DNA from: Paenibacillus radicis (ex Xue et al. 2023)
GTDB taxonomy: Bacteria; Bacillota; Bacilli; Paenibacillales; NBRC-103111
Reading direction: 5' to 3'
Length of the DNA: 64,000 bases
Assembly (NCBI RefSeq): GCF_024722015.1
Contig: NZ_JANQBD010000013.1
Span: forward strand, 1 to 64,000
In this document: positions 8,340-16,836 of the stretch, in pieces
How the letters are laid out: every line of letters starts with the position of its first letter
Numbering within the stretch: the first letter of the stretch is position 1
Notes under the pieces: model-generated
What the model was told of the DNA's origin: nothing
Databases searched by the model: none
The model's input: only the letters and a program-made list of their open reading frames with translations
Translations under genes and position numbers: made by a program

Positions 8340-9372
8340 TCCCCACCATCGCTTTCGGTGGCTCCGTATCCGTCAATACTAGCTCGCCCTCGTAAACTCT
8401 GCGAATCACTTGCTCGATCTTCGGTTCATCTATGCGGAAGTCAATGACTTCACCCAATCGCATAACACGGCTTACTACCTCGCTTGCCGATACCTCAAAC
8501 CGGTCAAACCGAATCGCAATATGCTGCCCCTCCCTCTGTTCTACGAAAGCTCCTGGCCAATCGGTTAATGTGTGTCTATTGCCGGATAGCGGCTCACTCA
8601 ATTGGAAGTGAATCGTCCTCTCTCGAGCAAAGGCATCCTTGACAGCCTGCAGACTCCCATCATAGATGATCCTTCCCTGATCGATAATAACAAGTCTGCG
8701 GCAAATATCCTCGATGTCTTCCAAATCATGAGTCGTTAAAATAATCGTCGTTCCCTGCTCACGGTTGATCTGCTTAATAAACTCACGAATCTTCACCTTT
8801 ACTGCAATATCCAAGCCGATTGTCGGCTCATCCAAATAAACAATTCGAGGGTCGTGCAGCAGAGCAGCAGCTAAATCCGCTCTCATCCGTTGTCCCAAGG
8901 ACAGCTTGCGGGTAGGTAAATGCAGAAATTCATCCAGCGACAGCAGCTCTGTAAAACGGCTCATATTGAACCGGTAAACCGCCTCCGGAATTTCGTAAAT
9001 ATCTTTGAGCAGCGCAAAGGATTCTATGATCGGAAGATCAAACCACAATTGTGTTCGTTGGCCGAATACAGCGCCGATTTTGCGTGCATTGTCCGTTCTT
9101 TGTTTATGCGGAACCACTCCATCAACCATTACACTACCGGATGTCGGAACCAAAATGCCTGAAAGCATCTTGATCGTAGTCGATTTGCCGGCTCCATTGG
9201 GCCCTACATAAGCTACGGCTTCCCCGGCCTCAATACTCAGGTTAATACCGTTTACCGCCTGCTTCTCCTTGTATTCCTGAGTAAACATGTGTTTAACCGC
9301 ACCTAACAACCCGGGAGCTTTAACCGCTTGCCGGAATGTTTTGTTTAAATCCTGTACTTCAATAAGACTCAT
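8332..9372 (-). CDS. ABC exporter ATPase (NatA/COG4586-like)
   Basis: About 346 residues from ATG 9372, chosen because GGGAAGGTG lies just upstream; the longer open frame to 9414 has no such site. Walker A is GPNGAGKST (57-65), signature LSLGQ (157-161), Walker B RIVYLDEP (176-183), and the switch His is in TTHD. The C-terminal 100 residues form the extension usual in this family. It energises the two ABC-2 permeases encoded directly downstream. Substrate unknown. Confidence 0.88.
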   Translation of the reverse strand: MSLIEVQDLNKTFRQAVKAPGLLGAVKHMFTQEYKEKQAVNGINLSIEAGEAVAYVGPNGAGKSTTIKMLSGILVPTSGSVMVDGVVPHKQRTDNARKIGAVFGQRTQLWFDLPIIESFALLKDIYEIPEAVYRFNMSRFTELLSLDEFLHLPTRKLSLGQRMRADLAAALLHDPRIVYLDEPTIGLDIAVKVKIREFIKQINREQGTTIILTTHDLEDIEDICRRLVIIDQGRIIYDGSLQAVKDAFARERTIHFQLSEPLSGNRHTLTDWPGAFVEQREGQHIAIRFDRFEVSASEVVSRVMRLGEVIDFRIDEPKIEQVIRRVYEGELVLTDTEPPKAMVGND

Positions 9373-9467
9373 CCGTTCACCTTCCCTTATTTCAATCGCC
9401 CTGCACTTGGCCATTTTTCCATATTATAGAATAATAACTCATAGGTGATATGCGGGCAATCCTTTTT

Positions 9468-9767
9468 TTATATAAAAAAAGGAAAAATAAGCAGAAGCAG
9501 AGCTATGCAGACTAGCGCCAACGTTGTTCGCTTTGTTAATTTACGATTAACCGGACTTTTAAACCAGCCTGAGAATTGCAACCAATTGTGGTATGCGATA
9601 AACATAAGCAGCACATTAGCGAGTCCGGGCATCCACCACAGGCTCCCGCCCATTTGGATTCCCAGCGATTGATACAAGACTCGCTCCAGTTCACCTAATA
9701 CCATAAGCCCTAATGCAAAAAAGATGAGGAACCGTATAAACTCTAATAAAAAAGTCACCCATTTCAT
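9468..9767 (-). CDS. Small membrane protein coupled to MFS pump
   Basis: A 99-residue protein with two or three hydrophobic segments (about 8-30, 45-62 and 80-98). I do not recognise the family. Its ATG (9767-9765) shares a base with the TGA of the MFS gene (9769-9767), giving TGATG, so it is translated by re-initiation and probably works with, or regulates, the transporter. An in-frame TTG at 9770 is a less likely start. Confidence 0.6.
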   Translation of the reverse strand: MKWVTFLLEFIRFLIFFALGLMVLGELERVLYQSLGIQMGGSLWWMPGLANVLLMFIAYHNWLQFSGWFKSPVNRKLTKRTTLALVCIALLLLIFPFFI

Positions 9768-10984
9768 CAATGTGTGCTCGCTCCCAACTGTTCAGCTTTT
9801 TGCTTGGCACGCTTTGAGCTTAAGTACACAACCATACCCGTTCCTATCAGAATCATCCCTGTTACGACAAAAATCCAATGGATGTTAAGTCCAATTCCCA
9901 GCACGCCTCCTATTAACGGTCCCGCCATAGCACCAAATTGATTGGCGCTTGTGGTCAAGCCGAATGAGCGTCCTCGGAATCCGGCATCCGTATTATTAAT
10001 GACCATTGTATTGATGGAGGGCGTAACCCCAGCCATGAAAAATCCGAATATAAACTGCACTACCGTAAATAACCACAGCTGCTGCACAAAATATTGGGTA
10101 GAGCCCACACAGCCAGCGATAAGCAGACAAATACTGAGGATGATGGTATAGCTATACTTTTGGCCTATTCTTCCCCAAAAGGGCGAAGCGACAATTCCGG
10201 CTATTCCTATGATGGAAAATATTATGCCCGAGGTTAGCACCGCGCCCTGAAGCTTACCTTGAAGAGCTGCTATGTGCAACGTAAGAAACGGCTGGATCAT
10301 ATTAATAGACAGCTGGAAAACAAACAGTAGAGCCAGCATAAGCAAAAGTGTCCGGTTTCGTCCCGCTTCCTTCCACGTCTGCAGCACTCCAACTCTCGCA
10401 TTAGTCGCTGCAGAAGCGTTCTTCCCTTCATCCACCCAGAAAATGACAGCCATGGATGCCATAAAGATGATACAGGCGGCTACGACAAAGGACATCCTAA
10501 ATCCGAACCACTCCGCCAGAACACCGCCGAATAGCGGACCTAAGATGCCGCCGGACATCGTCCCAGCCTGCATCATGCCCAGGCTCCAGCCCATATGCTG
10601 TTCCGGGGTTTTCGAAGCTACGATAGCCATCGAGGCTGGAACGAAGCCGCCGACAAAGCCGTGAAGAAGCCTTGCGCCAACAAGCTGCCAAGGGCTCTGA
10701 ACAATCGAGAACAAAGCGTAGATGACCGCAATGCTTAACCCTGCGCGAATAACCATCTTCCGCTTCCCATAACGGTCAGCTAGCGAGCCCCAGAACGGCG
10801 CCATAATAGCGCCAATTAAAAAAGCCGAGGAATACACGATCCCCGCCCACAGATTGACGCTTCCTTGATCTACGCCGAGATCCAACAGAAACAAAGGAAG
10901 AAAGGGCACCGACATCGTATAGCTCGAACTGCAAAGAAGCACACCTACAAATAATATCCACATCGTACGTTTCCATGGTTCCAT
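9767..10984 (-). CDS. MFS multidrug efflux transporter (MdtG/YfmO-like)
   Basis: About 405 residues with 12 predicted membrane segments. The cytoplasmic loop motif A appears as WGSLADRYGKRKM, and the sequence resembles drug:proton antiporters of the DHA1 group, such as MdtG. I chose ATG 10984 because GGAG lies 8 bases upstream; the GTG at 10993 has no site. It should export small toxic compounds in exchange for protons. No adjacent regulator gene is seen. The substrate cannot be predicted. Confidence 0.82.
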   Translation of the reverse strand: MEPWKRTMWILFVGVLLCSSSYTMSVPFLPLFLLDLGVDQGSVNLWAGIVYSSAFLIGAIMAPFWGSLADRYGKRKMVIRAGLSIAVIYALFSIVQSPWQLVGARLLHGFVGGFVPASMAIVASKTPEQHMGWSLGMMQAGTMSGGILGPLFGGVLAEWFGFRMSFVVAACIIFMASMAVIFWVDEGKNASAATNARVGVLQTWKEAGRNRTLLLMLALLFVFQLSINMIQPFLTLHIAALQGKLQGAVLTSGIIFSIIGIAGIVASPFWGRIGQKYSYTIILSICLLIAGCVGSTQYFVQQLWLFTVVQFIFGFFMAGVTPSINTMVINNTDAGFRGRSFGLTTSANQFGAMAGPLIGGVLGIGLNIHWIFVVTGMILIGTGMVVYLSSKRAKQKAEQLGASTH

Positions 10985-11186
10985 GTTGACCACTCCGATA
11001 CGTTTATTAATTTATTGTTAATGGTACCCCTTTCATCGGCAAATTAAAAGATCGTTTCTTAAGTGAAAGTTACTTACCTCTATGTTAGTTAGATACATAA
11101 TCGCGAAAAAAAATCCCCCTCTCTTCTGTTTCTCAATGAATGAAGAATGTCGATATTTCCCGGGAAACTATTTGGAATTCTGGTTG

Positions 11187-11221
11187 AAAAAAAGAGCCTC
11201 ATGCTGTACGCATGAAACTCT
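11187..11221 (-). terminator. Terminator of the first Lpl-type cluster
   Basis: On the minus strand AGAGTTTCATGC pairs with GCATGAGGCTCT over a short loop and is followed by seven T. It lies just past the dehydrogenase stop at 11240. Confidence 0.85.
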
Positions 11222-11239
11222 ACCATTTATATATTTAGG

Positions 11240-12547
11240 TTAGCTTTTTATTAATTCAAGCTTGCCGGATAAAACCTCGTCTATCCGCACAGCTCTTTTC
11301 TCCTTAACGGAACGCCATACAGCTTCGCCGGTTCCGATAGAATCCGCACCATCCTCACTGCCGGACAGGATCGTGTAAGGTCTCTTCGGATCAGGTCCAA
11401 GGAATAGATCCTCCAGCAATACCGGATCACCGCCGCCGTGTCCGCCTTCACGATGGACGACATGAATCGTTTCCTTCGAGCCGAACATCGGGAAGTAATC
11501 GATAGTTTGCACAGGAGTTGGGAAAGGTACTCTTGCTGGCATATGGAATTCAGTCGTTTCCAATCTGCCTTTGGTTCCGTTAATAGCTAGACGATAGCCC
11601 TCATAAGGAACTGAGAAGTTAACGGAATAGCTAAGCAATGCTCCTTGATCATACCGAACCGTAGCTGTGTACGTATCCTCGATATTGATCTCAGAGTCGT
11701 AAATACAGGCATCTGGACGATAGTTGCTATAGGCATCTGTCGGTCTCATATTGCCCAATGCTCCCAAGTGGTCATCCTTGATGTTCATATCTCTGCTGCG
11801 GGTAGACCAGCGTGTATAGTAATTGCAATCCTGCTTCACTTCACAGGTGCTGCAATAGCGGCCGTCCTCTTTCTTAGGGTTTAATTCACCCTCAGGACCG
11901 TAATAGTTCAGTGCGCCAAAAGCAAATGCTTCAACAGGCTTTTGCCCGATCCACCAGTTTACCAAATCAAAGTGGTGAGAGCTTTTATGAATGGACAGAC
12001 CGCCGGAAACTTCACGAACGCGGTTCCAACGCTTAAAGTAGCTTGCTCCATGATAAGTATCAATATACCAGTTCAAATCAACGGACGTAATGCGGCCCAG
12101 TTTGCCTTCCAGAACCATTTCCTTGATCTTGGTATGAATCGGCGCATAGCGATAATTGAAAGTAACGGTTACTTTCCCTTTGCTTTTAGCTTCGGCATCC
12201 ATAATTCTGCGGCAATCGGCTCCGGTCGTAGCCATTGGCTTTTCTGTAAGTACATCTAGATCATGCTCCAACGCACTGATAATGTAGCCAGCATGAGTAT
12301 CATCACGGCCTGTTACGATAATGACATCTGGTTTCGTTTCCGCAACCATGCGGTCAAAATCATTAGCTCCGTATTGTTGAACATCGGCGAGCTGCGGAAA
12401 CTTCTCCTTACAGATATCATGGCGCTTTGGATCAATATCGAGCAACCCTACTACTTCAGTGTGATTGTTAAAAGTTTTCAGCATAGGTCCGATAAACATC
12501 CCCATTGCTCTGTTACTTACTCCGCATACAGCATATCTTTTCTTCAT
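11240..12547 (-). CDS. Gfo/Idh/MocA-family oxidoreductase
   Basis: About 435 residues. The Rossmann start is YAVCGVSNRAMG, the family EKP motif with the catalytic Lys is at about 102-104 (TEKPMA), and the C-terminal domain is the GFO_IDH_MocA alpha/beta sheet. These enzymes oxidise, epimerise or hydrolyse sugars using bound NAD(P). A Cys cluster CSTCEVKQDC near residue 235 is a feature of a Paenibacillus-type subgroup and could bind metal. ATG 12547 is chosen for the GGTGG 8 bases upstream rather than GTG 12559. It is the last gene of the regulator-permease-permease-binding protein cluster, so it probably starts catabolism of the imported sugar. Confidence 0.82.
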   Translation of the reverse strand: MKKRYAVCGVSNRAMGMFIGPMLKTFNNHTEVVGLLDIDPKRHDICKEKFPQLADVQQYGANDFDRMVAETKPDVIIVTGRDDTHAGYIISALEHDLDVLTEKPMATTGADCRRIMDAEAKSKGKVTVTFNYRYAPIHTKIKEMVLEGKLGRITSVDLNWYIDTYHGASYFKRWNRVREVSGGLSIHKSSHHFDLVNWWIGQKPVEAFAFGALNYYGPEGELNPKKEDGRYCSTCEVKQDCNYYTRWSTRSRDMNIKDDHLGALGNMRPTDAYSNYRPDACIYDSEINIEDTYTATVRYDQGALLSYSVNFSVPYEGYRLAINGTKGRLETTEFHMPARVPFPTPVQTIDYFPMFGSKETIHVVHREGGHGGGDPVLLEDLFLGPDPKRPYTILSGSEDGADSIGTGEAVWRSVKEKRAVRIDEVLSGKLELIKS

Positions 12548-12575
12548 GTTAGATTCCACCTCTGCATTTGTTTGA

Positions 12576-14087
12576 TTATTTATTTTTCGTTTTTTCGTAA
12601 TCGGCCTTATACTCTTGCATCACTTTGGAGCCGCCAGCCTGCATCCACTTGTCGATTTCAGCCTTCCAGCCGACTTCATCAATTTTACCCATAATGTATT
12701 TCGTTTGAGCGTCCCAAATGATCTGCTCCAGGTTTTTGCCTTGCTCGGAATAAGTCTGCGACAGTAAATTTAGCGCTGGATTAGGAACCAAATACCGGAA
12801 ATTATCGACAGCAATTTTTTGACTTTTCTCACCCAGCGACGTATCCTTCAACTCAGCTACATTATAGCCCTCGATTTGCGGCAAATTATCACGATAGGGC
12901 TTCACTTCTCTTTGGAAGGCTGTAAAATTGATATACTCCGTTTTATCCCCGGTTTTCACAAAGTGCTTGTTCTCAACCCCTCTAAGAAGAAGCGTAGCCA
13001 TAGGAGGGTCCATCATTTGATCCAGGAAGGTAAGCACCTTCCTTAACTCCTCCTCGGTTTTAACGGAGGATTTGGGAATAACATAGAATCCGTTATTTCC
13101 CGTTTCACCGGCGACACGGATACCTTGTGCCCCTCGCATCGGCTCTACTTCGACGATGGACCTCGGATCCGTCTTGGATAAGCGATCCTGCTGGCTTTTA
13201 GCATTTTGTGCAACAGCTACGCGAATGCCTACCCGACCGGAGTCGTACAGCTTCTCAGCTTCCGATTGGTCGAACACAGCAAAATCCTGATTGATCAGCT
13301 TCTCACTATACAGCCTTCTGAACAGCTTCAGCATTTCACCATATTCTTTGGACATGAATTCGGGTACGAAGCTCCCATTTTCAATAGACCATTTATTGGG
13401 CGCTCCCAGACTAACAGCAAACCGTGTGGCTAGAGAGGCTTGTCCTTCATTGTACTTTTTGTACAAGACCATGCCGAACGTATCGTTTTTGCCGTTTCTA
13501 TCAGGGTCATTCAGTGTCAACGCTTTGAGTACTTCATACCATTCATCTATAGTTTTGGGCTGCTGCAATCCCAAGTTGTCCATCCAGTCCTTCCGGTAAA
13601 TGAATGCAGCGCGGCCCATCTCTCGAAAATTGGGTATGCCGTATATTTTTCTATTAACGGATACGTTGTCATAATATTGGGCGTTTTGGGCGCTTAGATT
13701 TTTGTAATCCTTCAAAAAAGGTCCCAGTTCCCAAAACAAACCGGTCTGAATGGCCCCGACAATAGCCGGAGTATTCTCTGCTCTTAACAGCTTAGGCATC
13801 TCATTGGAGGCAATGATTACATTTATTTTATCGGTGTAAGCTGCGTTCGGAATCCATTGAAAATCAAGTTTGGTATGCGTGTAGTTCTCGATGAGCTGCT
13901 CGATCTCATTTCCTTTATCTGGAATATCACCAACTTGAGGTAAAGCAATGGAGAGCCTCATTGGAGAGCTGCTGTCCTTTACTGAAACCTTGGTTTGTTG
14001 AGCTAAAGACCCGCCACCGCAAGCGGCAAGGGATGCCACTGTAACGAAAGCTGCGCACCCCATCGCCATCCTTGACTTCAAATTCAT
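12576..14087 (-). CDS. Extracellular sugar-binding lipoprotein (LplA/YtcQ-like)
   Basis: A 503-residue lipoprotein: signal peptide with lipobox SLAAC (lipidated C23), then a family 1 solute-binding fold. DRNGKNDTFGM is the calcium-loop-like DxNGNxDT word common in LplA-type proteins. It captures an oligosaccharide outside the cell and delivers it to the permeases encoded upstream in the operon (14986-14114 and 16039-15086). The gap to the upstream permease is 26 bases. No cognate ATPase is present, as usual for this class, which shares an MsmX-type ATPase encoded elsewhere. Confidence 0.85.
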   Translation of the reverse strand: MNLKSRMAMGCAAFVTVASLAACGGGSLAQQTKVSVKDSSSPMRLSIALPQVGDIPDKGNEIEQLIENYTHTKLDFQWIPNAAYTDKINVIIASNEMPKLLRAENTPAIVGAIQTGLFWELGPFLKDYKNLSAQNAQYYDNVSVNRKIYGIPNFREMGRAAFIYRKDWMDNLGLQQPKTIDEWYEVLKALTLNDPDRNGKNDTFGMVLYKKYNEGQASLATRFAVSLGAPNKWSIENGSFVPEFMSKEYGEMLKLFRRLYSEKLINQDFAVFDQSEAEKLYDSGRVGIRVAVAQNAKSQQDRLSKTDPRSIVEVEPMRGAQGIRVAGETGNNGFYVIPKSSVKTEEELRKVLTFLDQMMDPPMATLLLRGVENKHFVKTGDKTEYINFTAFQREVKPYRDNLPQIEGYNVAELKDTSLGEKSQKIAVDNFRYLVPNPALNLLSQTYSEQGKNLEQIIWDAQTKYIMGKIDEVGWKAEIDKWMQAGGSKVMQEYKADYEKTKNK

Positions 14088-14113
14088 TCCTGAGTCCCCC
14101 CAGCTTAAAGAGA

Positions 14114-14986
14114 TCAGCCTTTAACCGAGCCTAGCATAACTCCTTTGGCAAAATGCTTCTGCAAGAACGGATACACCAGCATAATTGGAATTGTTGCAAA
14201 CACGATAACCGCCATACGAATGGTTAACGGTTGAATCTCCGCTTCCTCGAAGCCTGTGTCACCGATTCGACTTTGCGCCAGAATTACGATCTCACGAAGC
14301 AATACCTGCACCGGCCATTTGTTGTTGTCGTTAATGTACATAATGGCGTTAAAAAATTGATTCCAGTGAGTTACCGCATAGAACAGACCGAATGTAGCCA
14401 TAGCCGGTAGTGACAAAGGAAGAACGATACGGAACAACACTCCTACGTCACTGCAGCCATCGATTCGAGCCGAATCCTCCAGCCCATCAGGGATTTGTTG
14501 GAAAAAGTTTTTCAATACAATCAGGTTAAACGCACTGATAGCATTAGGAATCATCAGCGACCACAAAGTATTCGTTAATCCCATTGCTTTTACAACGAAA
14601 TAAGTTGGAATCAGTCCGCCGCTAAACAACATTGTGAATAAAACAGCCATCATGATCGTTTGACGCCCACGCAATGTTTTGCGAGCCAATGGATAAGCCA
14701 TAAGTGAGGTTAACAACAAATTAATCGCTGTTCCCACCACTGTGATGTAAATTGAAACGCCTAAGCTTTTAATAAGTGTGTTCGTTGAGAAAATATATTT
14801 ATATGCGGACAAGGAGAACTCTTTGGGGAATAAAATGAATCCACCCTTGGCTACCTCATGCGGGCTTGTGAATGAAACTGCAAGAATATAAATAAATGGA
14901 AGTATAGTGATAAGACTTACAAGTGTAAGCACTGTATAGTTAACGCCGTCGAAAATTTTATTGCCTAATGTGTTATCGTGATTCAT
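14114..14986 (-). CDS. ABC sugar permease (LplC/YtcP-like)
   Basis: A 290-residue permease with six membrane segments and the binding-protein-dependent (EAA) loop DGLEDSARIDGCSDVGVLFR. The ending KHFAKGVMLGSVKG is typical of LplC/YtcP. AAGGAGG lies before the ATG. It pairs with the LplB-type permease encoded about 100 bases upstream to form the importer channel. Confidence 0.88.
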   Translation of the reverse strand: MNHDNTLGNKIFDGVNYTVLTLVSLITILPFIYILAVSFTSPHEVAKGGFILFPKEFSLSAYKYIFSTNTLIKSLGVSIYITVVGTAINLLLTSLMAYPLARKTLRGRQTIMMAVLFTMLFSGGLIPTYFVVKAMGLTNTLWSLMIPNAISAFNLIVLKNFFQQIPDGLEDSARIDGCSDVGVLFRIVLPLSLPAMATFGLFYAVTHWNQFFNAIMYINDNNKWPVQVLLREIVILAQSRIGDTGFEEAEIQPLTIRMAVIVFATIPIMLVYPFLQKHFAKGVMLGSVKG

Positions 14987-15085
14987 GCGTTTTATCCTCC
15001 TTAGAGCTTCGCTTTTGCGAAACTGGCATTGTAAGTGTTACTTGGTTACTTCGTGATCAAAAGGGGACTTTTTCAATATCCAGGC

Positions 15086-16039
15086 TTAGTAGACGCCTTC
15101 TTCACCGAATTTTTTGGCAAGCCAGTTAGCGCCCATAACAAGAGCTAATCCAACGACTGACTTAAACAAACCAACCGCGGCGCTGTAGCTGAACTGTGAC
15201 TGCGTCAAACCTTTTACATACACGTAAGTATCGAACACTTCCCCAACCTCACGGTTAGTCGGAGTTAGCATCAGGAAGATATGCTCGAACCCTGAATCCA
15301 AGAAAGAACCCAAACGAAGTATTAGCAAAATAACAATAGTGCTTCGGATAGCAGGAAGTGTAATATGCCACATCTGTCTCCAACGGTTAGCTCCGTCCAT
15401 CCGTGCAGCTTCATACAATTGCAGATCAACACCGGATAAAGCAGCCAGGAAAATAATCGTGCCCCAACCTACCTCTTTCCAAATAGATTGAGTAACTATC
15501 ATAGTTCTGAACCAGTCTGGCTCCAATAGAAATGCGATTTTTTCACCAGTAATAACGAAGAGCAATTCATTAAGAATACCGCCCTCAGTAGTAAGCAACA
15601 TATAGAAAACACCTACTACAACAACCCAGGACACGAAATGGGGAACATAAACCAATGTTTGTACAAAACGCTTGAATCTCTCTCTTCTAACCTCATTCAT
15701 CATTAAGGACAATACAATGGGAAGCGGGAAAAAGAAAGCCAGGTTGTAAACCGCAAGCAATGCTGTATTTCGGAACAACTCAAAAAACTGCGGCTCACTG
15801 AAAAAGCGGGTAAAGTGTTTTAAGCCTACAAAAGGACTGTCCATCATACCTAAATGTGGTTTGTAATCCTGGAAAGCAATGATCAAACCGTACATAGGGA
15901 CGTATTTAAATATGATAAAAAACAGCACCCCCGGCAGTAACATAAAGTACATCCATCTGTCTCTGATCAAATCTTTCATTAAAGGGCTGCGTTGTTTAAC
16001 CTTTACTTTTGCATTTGTATTGTTCGCTAGTAAACTCAT
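15086..16039 (-). CDS. ABC sugar permease (LplB/YteP-like)
   Basis: About 317 residues with six membrane segments; YVPMYGLIIAFQDYKPHLG and the EAA loop YEAARMDGANRWRQMW are characteristic of LplB/YteP. ATG 16039 has GGGAGG 7 bases upstream and is preferred to 16057. It forms the importer with the LplC-like partner. A region of about 800 bases separates it from the AraC-type regulator upstream, enough for its own promoter. Confidence 0.88.
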   Translation of the reverse strand: MSLLANNTNAKVKVKQRSPLMKDLIRDRWMYFMLLPGVLFFIIFKYVPMYGLIIAFQDYKPHLGMMDSPFVGLKHFTRFFSEPQFFELFRNTALLAVYNLAFFFPLPIVLSLMMNEVRRERFKRFVQTLVYVPHFVSWVVVVGVFYMLLTTEGGILNELLFVITGEKIAFLLEPDWFRTMIVTQSIWKEVGWGTIIFLAALSGVDLQLYEAARMDGANRWRQMWHITLPAIRSTIVILLILRLGSFLDSGFEHIFLMLTPTNREVGEVFDTYVYVKGLTQSQFSYSAAVGLFKSVVGLALVMGANWLAKKFGEEGVY

Positions 16040-16224
16040 AAACTGTCCTCCCAACATGCTTTGTTGTCTGATTTAACTTTATTATCACACCTTAACTCAG
16101 AACAGGCTATCGCCTTAATTAAACTTGTTGTAATACAGTATTTTCACTTAGGTTTCATCGCGTTTTAAAGCCATATTAAGGGGTTTAAGCGCGCCAATAG
16201 TCGAATTTCAACCTTGAATCGACT

Positions 16225-16486
16225 TTATTTAACCTCATTCTTCCTTGAAAAATCAGCATATGCAGATATAAATCCAAAAAATGAGCGCAGAGGAACCACC
16301 CCGTCCCGTCTCTGAAAAAAGTGCAGTATCATCAGCCTTGGCTTCTTATTATCGGTTTTGCTTATTACAGGCGCGCCTCTGGATGCATCAATAGGGGTTT
16401 CATTCGGGGCAAAGCCCGGTATCTGAAGCTTTGGATGACAATCTGCATTGTCTTTTGAAGTGTTGTACTTACCGCAGCCACATCGT
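16225..16486 (-). pseudogene. Open frame without a start, possible gene remnant
   Basis: Between an in-frame TAA and the TAA at 16225-16227 a minus-strand frame of about 85 codons stays open, with peptide words such as LQIPGFAPNETPIDASRGAP and DGVVPLRSFFGF. There is no start codon before the Met near the middle and no ribosome site. I do not recognise it. It may be a decayed gene or chance in this 800-base gap. Confidence 0.22.
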
Positions 16487-16577
16487 TAGGATCGTGACTT
16501 TAACTTGATCAGCTATTATTAGCTATGCTTCGTACCACTTGACAATAGTGAACATGAGAGCCATGGTAGGTCCCCTA

Positions 16578-16767
16578 GATTAACAGGAAATCCTCAAGTT
16601 AATAATAGGATATGCAAATAAATCGCCCAAATAACAGGAAAGCGTCCTGTTATTTCCATAATTTTTGATATTTTTCCTCCAATAGCGCTATATTAGATGG
16701 AGCTATTCCAGTTAAAATCTATATAAACGATGAAGTGGAAGAATTAGCTCCAGAAATTCCAGTTAAC
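16578..16767. repeat. Dispersed repeat family A (TTAACTGGAA type), copy 1
   Basis: Contains the palindrome ATAACAGGA..TCCTGTTAT (16631-16653), TATTAGATGGAGCTATTCCA (from 16690) and TTAGCTCCAGAAATTCC then AGTTAAC (to 16767). The same words in the same order occur at about 21560-21708 and 53200-53338. It lies between a regulator gene and its target operon. Confidence 0.6.
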
Positions 16768-16788
16768 TAATCTCGACTGCCCCGACCA

Positions 16789-16824
16789 TAAAAAAAAGAT
16801 CCGGGCAGCTATCACCCGAATCTT
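16789..16824 (-). terminator. Terminator of the first AraC/cache regulator
   Basis: On the minus strand AAGATTCGGG pairs with CCCGGATCTT over a 9-base loop and is followed by eight T. It lies 13 bases past the stop at 16837, so the regulator is transcribed separately from the permease genes. Confidence 0.88.
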
Positions 16825-16836
16825 CACTCTATCCTA

